Source: Allium sativum (taxonomy: Eukaryota; Streptophyta; Magnoliopsida; Asparagales; Amaryllidaceae). From it: a stretch of DNA of 64,000 nt. The DNA lies in assembly GCA_030737875.1 (NCBI GenBank), contig CM060915.1, positions 571,624,577 through 571,688,576 on the forward strand, given 5' to 3'. The notes beneath the pieces are model-generated. The model was not told the origin of the DNA. It did no database searches and worked only from the letters and a program-made list of their open reading frames with translations. This document shows positions 33,711 through 45,858 of the stretch, piece by piece (position 1 is the stretch's first letter; each line of letters opens with the position of its first letter). Both the position numbers and the translations under genes were made by a program.

Positions 33711-36513
33711 TACGTTTCAAATGGAAATTGATGAAATATATTATATATATATATGTATGTATATATATTAGCGGCTTGAATAGAACGCGCAGCGCTGCTA
33801 CCGTTCGCGAATTTCAACCATTAACTTCGAATGGACATTACGCGATCCGACCATCGGATTCTCCTAAAACCAGAACCATTGGGGTCATATCGAAAAAGAG
33901 CTTTCCAATGAATATAAGAGATTTAAAATCTAACTGTTGGATTTAGAGATATGCTCAAATCAAATTTGGAAAAGTCGCTATGGATGCAGTTCGGTGGCGT
34001 TAGTGGAAACCAACTATACGGACCTTGATAAAATTATTAAAAATATTAATAATTTGTGAAAAATCATGACAAATGATTTGAAAAGAATTTGGATGAAAAA
34101 TTCCACGTATGTAAAGACAAAAATATATTTATATCAAAATGAACTAGTTATTAACTAGTAAGATAATCCAACGTTTTAAATAAATAAATTAGATTTGTAA
34201 ATTGTTTTAATCTAACTAGAATTTTCCAATGTACAAATTGGAATGGATTTGAATGGAGATCATCTTCGAGACATTTCGATATTGGATTTCGTGACTATAC
34301 AGATACTGTGAAGGAATTTGGTAGATAGATATATATCGTTATTCTCCATACGATATATATTGGTTTCAGAATTTGATATCAAACATAAGCCGATATAATT
34401 TCTATTTAGAGCCTTGTGTTTAATATAAAATTGGATTTTGGGTTTGTCGTGAATGGTGTCTTAAATAACACTATTCTTAAACCCTGTGGTGAAAAGAATA
34501 AATCTTTTAATTAAGATTATTTGAGTTTTCAGTTATATTTTGTAATTGGAATAAAATGGAAAGTGAATTTAGGTTTATTGTGAGCTGTGTTTTAAACATC
34601 ATTTGTTCTTTAATCCGATTAACAGTGAAATGTGATTTGGAAGTTATAAATCTTTTTATTAAGATTTAATGGAAATTTTCCAAAGTAAAGTTTTTTTTCC
34701 AATTTAATAAAATAAATTGGAATGGAATGGAATTCGATTTGGTAATAATCGATGTGAGCTTCTGTGGAGAAAGACTGTTACTATATATGGAATTTAAAAG
34801 GCTTTACTGTTATTCCATTTATATTACTGGTTGGATACGGAAATTTATATTGATTATATATATTTATCTGTTTTTCGTGAAGATTCCATAGTTAATGGAA
34901 TATGATTTTGGGTTTATCGTGAACTGTATTTTCAATGAAATTGGTTCTTTAATCCAGTTAAAGACAAGATTTATTTCCCAAATTTGAATAATCATTACAT
35001 AATGATTTTTGGAACATTAAAACCAAGCGAGAGTTTTTAATGAATCTTTAATTAGATTGAAATGATAATGTGATAATTTAAATTATCAAATTTGTGAAAT
35101 GATCAAGAATGGAGTATCACCAGTTTTTCTCCAAGCGATAGTTAAATCTTTAAATAGATTTGAACGTGAAATGGTAATTAATTTTACCGATAACACCATG
35201 GTGTTAGATATGGATTGCTACTAGTTTTGCTTCAAAGGTTGAATAGGTTGGGATTGGGAAATAAAATAAATGATTACTTCAGTAAGGTTCGCTGATCCCA
35301 ACTAGTTTGGAAAACCTTAATTTGGTTTAAATTGTGAAAAGAATATTTGAGTAAAAGAATATTCTGGATTGGAATGAGGCGTATGTTGTGTTTTTATAGC
35401 ACTTGTTTATAAGATACACGAGTTATTCGAAAAGACCGGGTTTATCCCATTCTGAATAATTGATACGACGATGAAGACGGTGGTTGAAGACTGGAGATCT
35501 TCACATCGTTTGGATGATTACTGATGTCTTAATTGGAAGGCATCCTAAGACAAGGTAGTCTATACGTACTAGGAGATCGACGTGATATGCGAGGACCTAT
35601 CTCCTGTATTGGACATATGGGACGAGGAATAAGGTGCTTCCGGTTTCGTTCAAACCTAGTGTAACGAACCAGTAACTTTGACATATTTAATGTAAGTTAA
35701 ATTAAAATTTAGCAATAAAATAAATATTTATATTTGGATTTATATGTAAAATTTGGAATTTTATCTATTTTGAACCAGTTTGAATCTCTAAAGTTAAAGT
35801 GCCTTTGTTGTTTAAAATACAAGCGCTATTGAAACAAAAGTTACTACCATTTAATTTATTTTGTAACTTTAATATTGATCTTATAATTTGGTTTATAAAA
35901 GAAAAATATGCTTATATATGGATCATGTTGTAAATTAAATTTTACAAGAACGTTTCGATAATAAAAAAACTTCTTACTTTACTAATCAACTTTAAGTTAT
36001 ATATATTTGGAAGTCCAACATTGAATTATATCTTACTTAATTTAGAAAGAAAATTTTATCATTGCATAATTTAATTTCAAAATAAAAGTTGAAGTTCAAC
36101 ATAAGTACTGATTAATTTTATTGGAATAAACTGCTAAGTTTAAATTTATGCCAAGGCGGCACCATTGGTAATCCAATTGATGTACAAAGCATAAACTAAT
36201 AATTTTAAAGGAAAGAAAATGAATTAATAGTTTTGATATTGAAAACAAAATTTTATTTTAATTTTATTTCTAAATTTATCATCTGAGAAGTACAATATTT
36301 TGCGTTAATAATATTTAGTGGTGCATAGTCGTAGTGCGCACTGCTGAAATCACGCGTAAAGCAAACGATGTTCGTTAGCGCATTTGCTGCATTGTCCGTT
36401 CATGTCCATCTAAATAAATAAATAATCAAATAAAAATAAAAAAGGGAAAAAGAAGAAAAATTAATTTAATTTTTAATTTCCTAAATAGTGACAAACAAGG
36501 AAGAAATAAATGG

Positions 36514-36521
36514 TATAAATA
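36514..36521 (+). promoter_or_regulatory. TATA box of element E
   Basis: TATAAATA in 'aatggtataaatacg', about 0.85 kb after the TG start and upstream of pyrimidine-rich leader sequence. Spacing is like that of the promoters in LTR2 and element A. Confidence 0.55.
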
Positions 36522-36889
36522 CGAATTGAAACCATGCCATAATAGTAGAAAAGTTTCAGCTAACTATGGCACTCGTTGCTAGTTATAAAGGTCCATTCTC
36601 TCTCTGAAATAATTTATGCACGTTGCCTCATTAATTTGAAATGTCACCTCTCCCTAAAAATATGGAAACAATACACAAATCTCTCCTTGTCTATAGAAAG
36701 TAGATCTGAAAGTACTACTCAATATTTTGAAATCTTCCCTGTCAGCAGCCCATAAATTTGAAACGACTGTGCAAGATTTGGAATCTCTCTATGTCAGTAG
36801 AAAATATATGGTAATAGGAAATCAAGATTTAAAAAGATATATGTGCTGAGAATCCAACGTTGTCTTCAATAAAATAATCGTAAAAGCAG

Positions 36890-37755
36890 GAAGGGGTCCC
36901 TTTCTTCTTTGCGTGAACATCTTTCTGTCTTCTACTCATTTCTTCTTCATGTGAGACAACTTCTCCTTCCAACTCATTTATCTTCTACCCGTTCTCAGCC
37001 TTCACATCCACGAAAAGGAAAAAACGTAAACAAATAAAATAAGCTTTCGAATGGCCGGAGCATAAGGACTCCAACCCCTTTTCATGCAAGAAGCCACTGC
37101 AAGGACCTTCACTGTTGCTTCCAACTGTCTCCTTTTTCTCGTGTGAAACCTTGTGAGAACCTACCCACTTCCTCTCATTTCCTCAGCACCCTTCTCTCTT
37201 AATCCTATTTCGTCCCTGCCCTTTTCTTCGCAGTACCTAGTTATTTACGCCACCTTGTACCCTCCACCTCAGCAAGCTCTCCTTCACGTGAGAGGAGCAT
37301 CTGCCTACTACTCTTACTTCTCCACTCCACCTGCGTCTGTCACCGGAAGCCACCCACTGAACCACTAAATCCAGCCGCCACCTTTCTGTAAGCTCCAACC
37401 AAACTCGCCTCTCCTCTCACAAAACCCAGAACCCATCTTCACGTGAAAACTTGAATCCATTCTTTCCCAAAACCATATTGCTCACCTAGCACCACCGCCG
37501 CTTAATCACCAAGCTCCGATTTCCGGAACTCCCTCTCGCGCCGTTAATCCAAACTTTCCCTCCTTGCAACAGGAAACAAAAGGAAAAAAAACCAATGTGA
37601 GGAGAAGCTCCGCCCTGGTGGCTGTTGCCACCTGCATCCCGTCGAGTTCCAGCACCTATCTTGTTTGAGCTGTAGTCTGTTCCAGCAAGTTCGCCACTTT
37701 GATTTCCGCAAGTTTTGCACCCATTTCTTTGTTTTGATGTTGCAACGTTGTGCAT
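36890..37755 (+). other. CT-rich cassette of element E
   Basis: C/T-rich, comparatively GC-rich segment with short open frames on both strands: 37153-37368 (+) is Pro/Ser-rich, 37486-37755 (-) is Gly-rich. Neither shows a domain. It sits where the other elements carry their unrelated cassettes. It could be a captured plant gene leader; I do not recognise the source. Confidence 0.4.
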
Positions 37756-38480
37756 GTATATAATTGAATGTATATATGCATCTAGTTGTTGCCTGTGTCA
37801 AACGTGACCAAGCTCGGTGACCGTCCAACACCTCAAACATTGTGTTGCGATGAGTTTCCTTGTTTATCATGCATATGAACGGACTGATGTGTTTAATCTT
37901 TATTTTTCTGATGAAGCTCATGCTTATATTCAAGGAAATATAAGTGTGTCTTCCAGTCGAATTAAAAATGTAACTAAGCGAGTACCATACATCATTTTTT
38001 TGGACCCTTTTGAGTGTCTTTGGTCTATGAACTCGATCATCTTGGCTTGCATGCGAGAACCGTGGTGATGACTAACATACGCAAGAGCAAGTTTATACAA
38101 ACCAATCGCATCGAAATGGAGCTCTGTACATAGCTGTAGCAGCAAAGTACACATGCAGACTTCGACGAGTGATGTTGTGGCTCAACTCAGCCATTTGTTA
38201 GTGCATGAAAGGTCACTCTACTTTGTTTTATAACAAAAAGTATACCAGTCAAGTAGTTTGACACGCAACTCAGAATTGAGAGGTCACTAGTTGAAATCCA
38301 GCTGTAGCAACATTGTTTTGGTCAAATATTTTGGCTGAAACCGGTTACATAAATATTCGCATAAAATTTTGGTTCGCATTTCTAAATAAAAATCATGCCT
38401 TTATTCTAGGTAGCGAACTTCTCTTTGTAGCCGTTAGCGTCGTTCTACTCATATCGTGTCTTCTCTCTTTGCGATGGAAG

Positions 38481-38495
38481 GTGAGTTTTTCTCAC
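38481..38495. promoter_or_regulatory. GTGAG-N5-CTCAC motif in element E
   Basis: Perfect dyad with spacer TTTTT, preceded by 'gatggaag', so it also reads as AAG|GTGAGT, a strong 5' splice site. Confidence 0.5.
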
Positions 38496-41400
38496 TCATA
38501 GACTAACTGATTATTAAGTGAATTAAAAATATGAGATGTTGAATGAAATATTAGGGTGCTCTAGATTTGTTTGTTTTGTGGTTGTGCACGTGCGACACAT
38601 ACTGTTGTCTCATATGACACTATGGATGTATGCTTGACATGCTATGTTTAATTTCTCACCATGCAAGTTCCCTTTTTGATTAGAAACCGTTACGGGTTGA
38701 AATGATACATACCCAAACCCCTTGTGTATTCGAATCGGTTTGTGATGCGGGTTGAAATGATATATACCCAGGTTCGAATATTTTAAGAACGGACTGAAAT
38801 GATAAATATTCGTATCACTTGACTATAGGATCAGAAATCATACAGAGACACCATTGTCAATAAAAAGAAATTATTTTAAATTATGAAACGACCCGAACTT
38901 CCCCGGTAAGGAAAGCCCGGACTGAGTTGAGGACAAGCCACAACAGAACGCAGACGGAAGAACATTTCATTGTATATTACAACAATTCTATCAGAATACA
39001 GGAATATACAGAGTATGAATGAATATTACAAAGAAAAATATCAGAGGTTTAAATTACATAGTAGCGGAAAATATAATACAAAACACAACTAGAAGTAATA
39101 CATGGATACATAGCTTTCCGAGTATCATTCCAGCTGTAAACCAGGTTCCTGTGAATATAAATCTGTAAAACCAAAACTACTAGCTGCCCGTGTCAAAATA
39201 GGGGCACCCAGAGTTTAGGTTAAAACAATAAACTCCAGGTCAGTCATGTGACTGGTGTGAGAACTAAAACAGTTATTAATCTTTATTTTAAAGTTAGGTA
39301 AATCAAGGGACCACGCCGTATAACACGGAACCGGTTTCCTCCCAAGAACACCAGTGCATAAAACAAACAGCGCAATGCTAAATAAAGAACAATGAAGCTA
39401 TTATAAGACCCAGGTCCCATCACACAATGCAACGCAAGCCGGGGGATAGGGTTTTTACCTTATAATAGCCAAAGAATGCTTGATACGCTTAATTTCATGT
39501 TTTAATTCTTAATCAGACTCCAACCGTAAATTAGTAAGAGAACGATTCCCTAAGTATTAACCCCGAAGGCCGAAATCAACATCAGACTAATACCCAGGAA
39601 ACCACCCATCTTAGCTCGTTTCCAGTTAGTTTCTGATTTTATATACAATCATAAATATCAACCATAGGCGACATGAGCGTCCCATGCCACTATGTCGCCA
39701 TATATAGGTTTACAATCAAAACCGCACATATCGTATTTGGAAATTGGATTTCCTTTTGTGAACCAAGGCAAGAGATCGTCCTCTACCGATTCGAGACTCT
39801 CTAGCCCGAGCCTCAGGAACAGCCGCAACTGCCCAATGGAGCGACAGGGCCGGTCCACTCGATGTGGATTATAGTGCCTGAACAATGCGTTTCCCCGCCC
39901 TTTGGGGGCGTAAATGAGCCAACAAATGACTCCATCGGCTTCACATAGTCACCGATATATCCGAGGCGCCTCGCAACAGCAACAACCACATAAGTCAAAC
40001 TCGTCAGGGCGTGTCAAACCACTGACGCCACTTCTAACTAGAAAGAAACACATGTCCTCCCTGAGGTCCTCTCCCGTTTCGGGTTCACAACCGAGGTGTG
40101 AGGCTCGCGAATCAACGCTACACAAAGCTATGCCACATAGGCCGTGCTTTGATCATCAACCACAAGACTTTGCTTTTCAACAAAAGCCTTGATCATTTGC
40201 ATCTTAGCATGCCACACAGGCAAACCACTCTATGCAACCGATATCAGTCACACAGAATGAAATCCGATGTCAGACACACAGTCCATTTACAAGTCCGTTC
40301 TGGGTCTAAACGAAACCGGAGGCACCTAGTACCCCGCATATCCATCGATCTCCAAGTACGTCTAGACGACCACCAACTGATTCCCTCCTCTTGGGTGTAC
40401 GGCCCAATCAAGATCATCAGTAATTATCCAAACGACATGAAGACCTCCGATCTTCAACCACCGTCTTCACCTTCGACTTATCGTCATATTAGTTATTCAG
40501 AATGGGATAAACCCGGTCTTTCCGAATAACTCGCGTATATAACAAACAAGTGTTACACAAACACAACATACGCCTCATTCCAACTCAACAGTCACCAACT
40601 GTAAATTAGTAAGAGAACAGTTCCCCAAATATTAACCCCGAAAGCCGAAACCAACATCATATCAATACCCAGGAAACCACTCATCTTAGCCAACCTATAG
40701 TTAGTTTCTAAATTTCCCATTCTTAGGGAAAGGATCCCATTAATTTTATCAAAGATAAATTCTTTTAAATTTATTCTTTAATCTTCCTTTTAATATCACT
40801 TCAAACTAGTCGGGATTAGCGAACCACACCGAAGTAATTATTTATTTTATTTCCCAATCCCAACCTATTTTTCCCATGAAGTAAAACTGGTCATACTTCA
40901 TATCTAATACCATGGTGTTATCGGTAAATTCAGTTACCATTTCACGTTCAAATCTAATTAAAGATTTAACTACCGTCTGGAGTAAAACTGGCGATACTCC
41001 ACTCTCGATCTTTTCAATCTAATTAAAGATTCATTAAAACTCCACTAAGTTTTAATCTTTGACTGGGTTAAAGAATCAGTGTCATTTAAAACACGGTTCA
41101 CGATAAACCCAAAATCACATTCCATTAATTATCGGGTTAAAGAACAAGTGTTATTCAAAACACCGTTCACGATAAACCCAAAAATCAATTCAAATTCAAT
41201 ACCAATTAAATTCCATTTAACTGGTACACTTCATTAAATCTAAATAAAAAGATTTAATCTTTTTTTCAACTGGGTTTAAGAACAGTGTTAATGAAGACAC
41301 CATTCACGACAAACCCAAATCACATTTGATATTAAATACAAGGCTCTGAATAGAAAATATATCAGCTTATATTCAATACCAAATTCTACGACCAACAAAT

Positions 41401-41889
41401 ATCTTATTGGAAATAACGATATACATATATCTTTCTAATTTTCATAACAACATCTGTATAATCACGAAATCCAACATCGAAATATTCCAAAGACATTTTC
41501 GATTCACATCCCTTCCAATTCAATTATTGGAAATTCTGGTTAATTTTAAAACCCTTTTCAAATTCAATTTATTTATTTAAAAATAAATAAAATTATAATT
41601 CTAGTTCAAAACTAGTTCATTTCGATAAAAATCTATTTTTATCTTTTCAAATATGGAGTTTTTCATCCCAATTCTTCCCAAATCATTTCTTATGAGTTTA
41701 CACAAATTATTACTATTTCTAATAATTTTATCAAGGTCCGTACAGTCGATTTCCATCAACGGCCATCGAACTGCACTTACAACGACCTTTTCCAAATTTG
41801 ATTTGGACATAATTCCAAATCCAACCGTTAGATTTTTAATTTCTAATATTCATTTGAAAGCTCTTTTCGATACGAACCCAACGGTTTTA

Positions 41890-41913
41890 GGAGAATCCAA
41901 CAGTCGGATCTCC
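41890..41913. promoter_or_regulatory. 24-bp near-palindrome in B 3' LTR
   Basis: GGAGAATCC...GGATCTCC, the minus-strand counterpart of the site at 46305-46328, with two extra substitutions. Confidence 0.45.
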
Positions 41914-42627
41914 CGTAATATCCGTTCGAAGTCAATGGTCGAAATTTGCGAACTACCGCAGCGCGGCGCATTTTATTTAGGCCATTATATTATATATATT
42001 ATATATATAATATATACTTCGTCGATTTCCTTTTTAAAATGTATTTTATAAATCGTTTTGAATTCATTTTCGAAACGATTTCAACTTCATTTCAAATTCA
42101 AATTAAAATTGAATTTTTCCTTATAAATTCGTTTTAAATTCATTTCAAATTGATTTCAATTCAAATCGATTTTTAATTCAATTTCAGTTCGTTTTCAATT
42201 CAATTTCAATTCGAATTCAATTCTATTCAATTTCAATTCAAATTCAATTCAATTCGAATTCTAATTAGTTTCAATTCAATTAATTCGAATTTCATTTCAA
42301 AATATTCGATTTTGAAATCACTTTTCAATATTCATTATAAAAACGAATATAATCGATATAAATACCGTTCACGTCAAAATGGCGTCAATCTAATCAACCC
42401 GGCTTCATATATTTCTATTTTCAAATATTCTATTTCAAATATTTCTTTTTCAAATATTTCTTTTCTAATATTTTATTCAAATAGTTTTCTTCAAATATTC
42501 TATTTCAAAACTGGAATGAGGCCCAATGAATTACCATAGATTTTATTTCTATGGATTTCCAAACAACGCATGTATATATCAACAACGACAAATAATCAAG
42601 CATCATCCAAAGTGCATTCTACACTGT

Positions 42628-42632
42628 ATAAG
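42628..42632. repeat. Left target-site duplication of element A (ATAAG)
   Basis: ATAAG directly before TGTAATAACCCGG. An exact copy lies at 56152-56156. The unoccupied paralogous site in B's 5' LTR near 63488 reads 'acactgtaaaagcatcaaat'. Confidence 0.95.
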
Positions 42633-43671
42633 TGTAATAACCCGGAAAATCTGGGTCAGTTTAAAATTTTTATTTTGGCAATTTTAGCGAATTTTGAACA
42701 TTTAAAATGAATTATTTTAAATAATATCGACAAGAAATTTATTATGGATATAATTCGAACGTATATATTTACATACATCGTCGTTAGAATATAAATATTT
42801 ATTTTAAATTATAGAAGGAATTGAAAATGGCCCTGCAGTTTGATAATTCGATTTCAAACTTCAATTGAATGTACCGGATGCAAAACAATCCGGATTTTAG
42901 TGAAACCTAAAATATTAGAATCTATTCGTGAATATCTTTCCAACTAATTCGAAAAATCGAAATTTCATAGCGGGAATCAAAAGTTATGCCCAGTTGAAAA
43001 TTCATAATAGTCGCTATGTAAATTATACATGGCCCAAAAAGTCACATTTTACATACGGATGAATTTGGACTCGAAACCACTTCCATTGAGTTCAAAATGC
43101 CGTTTAGAACTCCGAAAAGTATAAGCTTCGATATATTCCGATATCCGGAATAGTGGCAATTGAAGAAGCTTTTCGGTTAACAAAACATAGCCCTTAAAAA
43201 GTGAAATTTTGCATACGAGCTCAGAATTCGACGAGATAAATTTTTATGGATTCACAATGACAAATCATTGTTGAGTTCCAAATGGCGCGTCGAACGGAGT
43301 TAGTATGTGGCCGTGCGAGCTGAAACAGTTCCGGGTAAAGCAGGCAGTCATTTTACAAAGGAACGTTATTGATACGACCTCAGAATTTGATTTCGTTTTT
43401 TTTTCTGGATTCGTATCGTCTAAAAATGGTTAAATCCAAAAGAGCATGATTTTTGAAGTTAGCATGTGAGCGTGCACGAAGAAAAGGTGCGCCAAAATCG
43501 CATTTTTAGAGCTTATCTGAGCATTTTTGTGATTTTTTTTGAAAGGTCAAACGAACTCAGAATTCGACGAAACTTGTTTCGTTGGACTCGTCTTCACCTC
43601 TACTATCTCGTGTCCGAAATCCGCGGCGATTGAATATCGTTAGCGTTCAGGCGATATGCGAGAAACTAGCA

Positions 43672-43727
43672 TATAAACACTTTTACTTCCTTTTCTTCTT
43701 CACTTTCTTCCTCTTACTCTTTCTTCA
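43672..43727 (+). promoter_or_regulatory. Element A LTR core promoter: TATA box and pyrimidine patch
   Basis: TATAAA at 43672-43677 in 'actagcatataaacac' is followed by about 45 nt of nearly pure T/C, the Y-patch typical of plant Pol II promoters. Initiation is therefore expected close to 43700, giving a U3 of about 1.05 kb and R+U5 of about 5.2 kb. The 3' LTR copy is at 50970. Confidence 0.65.
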
Positions 43728-43740
43728 CAAAAGCTCAAAA

Positions 43741-43857
43741 ATGGAGTCTCCTCCACCACCACCGCTGCCACCGCCCCTACCCCGCTGCCGCACCACCTCA
43801 GGCCGCCGGCCACCACCCCCCACTCCACCTCCTCTTCCTCCTCTTTCCCTCTTCTAA
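43741..43857 (+). CDS. Proline-rich small open frame in A 5' LTR cassette (38 aa)
   Basis: ATG in the context AAAAATGG, about 40 nt after the predicted start of transcription, opens MESPPPPPLPPPLPRCRTT and ends at 43857. In the 3' LTR the same start opens a longer frame (51039-51323, 94 aa), the length difference coming from small indels in a C-rich run. No domain is visible. The composition (PPPLP, PPPAPSPPP) resembles the disordered N-termini of plant proteins or simply a C-rich tract. Coding status is doubtful because the frame is not kept between the two LTRs. Confidence 0.25.
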   Translation: MESPPPPPLPPPLPRCRTTSGRRPPPPTPPPLPPLSLF

Positions 43858-44616
43858 TTTGCAAACCCTAGCTCCTCCGGCCACCACCACCACCTCCCAT
43901 GCCCCACCGCCGCCACCAGCACCCTCCCCACCTCCAATCAGGTCCGGCGCCCCCTTCCGCCCCCCCAACTCCGGCCGTGGGCCCCCCCGGTCACCAAAAA
44001 CCCATTTTGCACTAATCGCCCGTTTTGCAAATAACACCCTGTCCTTATTTCGCAAATAACTCCCAAACGGTGTGCTTTTGGCCAAAGTCTCTCTAGACCA
44101 AAGTTGTAGAGAACGAAATTCTCTTCGATTTGGCTATATGAAAGTCATGTTTTGGAGTTCGGAGCTGCTCGGAAAACGCGTTCGAAGTCTGCTGTTCAAA
44201 AGCGGTAAAATTCGTGTATTTTCGCGAATTCTGGCGAATTGGAGCATTTTCGGCAAAAGGACCCTTAGGCGAAAGTTGTCCGGAATGGCGCGTTTAGGCT
44301 AGAAAAAAGATGGTGTGAAGAATGAAACTCGTTTGCAAAGTCTAGGACCCGAACAACGAATCCGGGCGTTAGAAAAAAAGTGAGTTTTCTCCATTTTAAA
44401 GCTTCTACAGTTTTTGACATATGAAGTAAATAAAAATATGATCTTTATATTATAGAGAGGATAAAAATCCGATTTTAAACTTATAGAAGATATAAAGATA
44501 AGATTTTTATATAATGTAGATAATAAAAATGTGATTTTTATACATGTAGTGACAAAAGGCGAGAACGACAAGATTTTCTACATAAGAAGAGTCGTGGCGT
44601 TTGGTTTAGCTAATTG

Positions 44617-44631
44617 GTGAGAACTTCTCAT
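44617..44631. promoter_or_regulatory. GTGAG-N5-CTCA(C/T) motif in A 5' LTR
   Basis: GTGAG-AACTT-CTCAT, one mismatch from the perfect dyad. It lies about 50 nt before GGATGCAG. The corresponding segment is deleted from the 3' LTR near 51920. Confidence 0.45.
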
Positions 44632-45241
44632 TCTTCAAATTCTTTTTCTAGTTATATATATATACTAGGATGCAGACGGTGTTTAGTAGCACCGACACCC
44701 GTCATCCACAGACCATGGATGGCTTGTTTGTTTAATTGTTTGATTGTGTAGTTGGTTAGATTATCTGGTTTGAATTGAATTGTTTGGTGAAATGGAATGG
44801 ATTTGATTGATGTGTGAATGGCGTGGGCCTTCACTAGACCGGGGATAAGGCTAGGCCTCGTCCCGTTTCTAGTATCGTGCCGTTATGCCATCGAAATTTT
44901 CTAAAATAAGTTAGAAAAATAAAAATATCATTTTATTTAAAGAATGAGCTGAATAGAAATTCATATGTTAGAATAAAATGTTTTATCGTTAAAAATATAA
45001 TTTTTAACGTGAATATGAATATAGTGAATGTGAATAAATAAATATTCATTTACAAACCGGACGGTTTGTTTATGTACACCTATTTGAAGGACATTGATTG
45101 GGTCGATAAATTTTACACATCGTCCAACTGCACAAATAAAATCTGTGTTTGATTGTTTGAAACCCCACACGGGTATTGGGATAAAATACGACATACACTA
45201 ATCCCAATAATTAGTTGTTTGTCGATCGATTGATTGACAGG

Positions 45242-45285
45242 CTGTTATAAGCGTTAGATATCTATATTTGATGCTTATACAGTGT
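45242..45285. repeat. Imperfect hairpin in A 5' LTR
   Basis: CTGTTATAAGCGTTA pairs imperfectly with TGATGCTTATACAG, one base bulged and a few mismatches. This is the same module as the perfect hairpin at 33094-33132. Confidence 0.65.
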
Positions 45286-45642
45286 AGTGCACCTTGGATG
45301 ATCCATATAATTAACTTTATATGGTAATTGATTGGGCCTCATTCCAATTTAGAAAATAAAGAATATTACAAAATAAAGGTTCATGTGTTGACAGTACTCA
45401 TTCGTTGAGATTAGTCATGTGTTGAACAAAATATTTTAACAATAAAATTTAGTCACACGTGGACAGTACTCATTCGTTGAGATTAGTCATGTGTTGACAG
45501 AAGTATAGATTCATGTATTGAATAAAATAAATATTCATTTGTTGAATAGAATAACGGAATTATTGAAATATATAAAGCCGTATTGATTAGAGATGCGCTA
45601 TTTTGACGCGAACGATATTTATATCGATTATATTCGTTTTTA

Positions 45643-45858
45643 AATTTGAATTGAATCGAATAGAAAACCAATTTGAATTGAATCGAATAGAAAACCAATT
45701 TGAATTGAATCGAATAGAAAACCAATTTGAATTGAATCGAATAGTAAACCAATTTGAATTGAATCGAATAGAAAACCAATTTGAATTGAATCGAATAGAA
45801 AACCAATTTGAATTGAATCGAATAGAAAACCAATTTGAATTGAATCGAATAGAAAACC
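45643..45858. repeat. 27-bp minisatellite, 8 copies, in A 5' LTR
   Basis: The unit contains AATTTGAATTGAATCGAATAG then aaaacc. Because 27 is a multiple of 3 and no stop arises, both strands stay open (repeated IENQFELNR on +, VFYSIQFKL on -). These frames are by-products of the repeat. A related gaattcgaattgaatatataac array continues to about 46010. Confidence 0.95.

Larger units (their letters stand above)
31082..35659 (+). mobile_element. Element D: giant LTR of the A/B family, interrupted by E
   Basis: It starts CGTAAAAACCCGGATTTTCAG, matching TGTAATAACCCGG of element A and the following 'attttagctattttaatg' of LTR1. A G-rich cassette (about 31990-32403) ends GAAG|GTAACG. Then come GTGTG...CTCAC (32649-32666), 'agttgcagacggggcttagc' (near 32697), 'aaaccccacacgggtattggg' (near 33020), a perfect hairpin (33094-33132), a minisatellite (33349-33710) and the 'atgaagacggtggttgaag' block (near 35471). 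It stops in 'cggtttcgttcaaacctag' at 35659, where E begins. The remaining part would lie outside the window if D is interrupted rather than truncated. Confidence 0.72.
35660..38883 (+). mobile_element. Element E: LTR-like element of a different large-LTR subfamily, cut by B
   Basis: TGTAACGAACCAGTAAC begins abruptly inside LTR D at 35660, preceded by cctag as the candidate duplication. The layout mirrors the giant LTRs: an AT-rich U3-like block, a TATA box at 36514-36521, a long CT- and C-rich cassette (about 36890-37750), then GTGAG-TTTTT-CTCAC at 38481-38495. No sequence similarity to the A/B LTR is evident outside these landmarks. Element B is inserted at 38884, so neither the end of E nor its second duplication is visible. 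It could be an LTR or another kind of insertion starting with TG. Confidence 0.5.
38884..42632 (-). mobile_element. Element B: 3' LTR, distal part (minus strand)
   Basis: This is the last 3.75 kb (in element orientation) of B's 3' LTR. The + strand starts TGAAACGACCCGAACTTCCC at 38884, the complement of the LTR terminus ...GGGTCGTTTCA. The identical boundary occurs at 59707 next to the PBS. The LTR runs leftward from 58670 to 56152, is interrupted by element A, and continues from 42632 to 38884. It carries 'aacccgttccgtgttatacgg', the 'atgactgacctggagtttat' block and the 'gaccgtcttcatcttc'-type block in minus orientation. AATTA at 38879-38883 is the candidate target duplication; its partner lies beyond the window. 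The open frames 39914-40529 lie opposite to the element's transcript and are not genes. Confidence 0.9.

Noticed and set aside
37486..38154. Minus-strand frames of 70-129 aa in element E
   Set aside because: No recognisable domain, they overlap each other and the CT-rich cassette, and they run opposite to the predicted E transcript.
39914..40529. Open frames on + strand in element B LTR (92 and 143 aa), repeated at 60746-61120
   Set aside because: They are antisense to the element's transcript, show no protein family, and recur only because both LTRs are copies of each other.
43798..44085. Gly-rich frame antisense to the element A cassette
   Set aside because: It is the complement of the proline-codon-rich run, a shadow of C-rich DNA.
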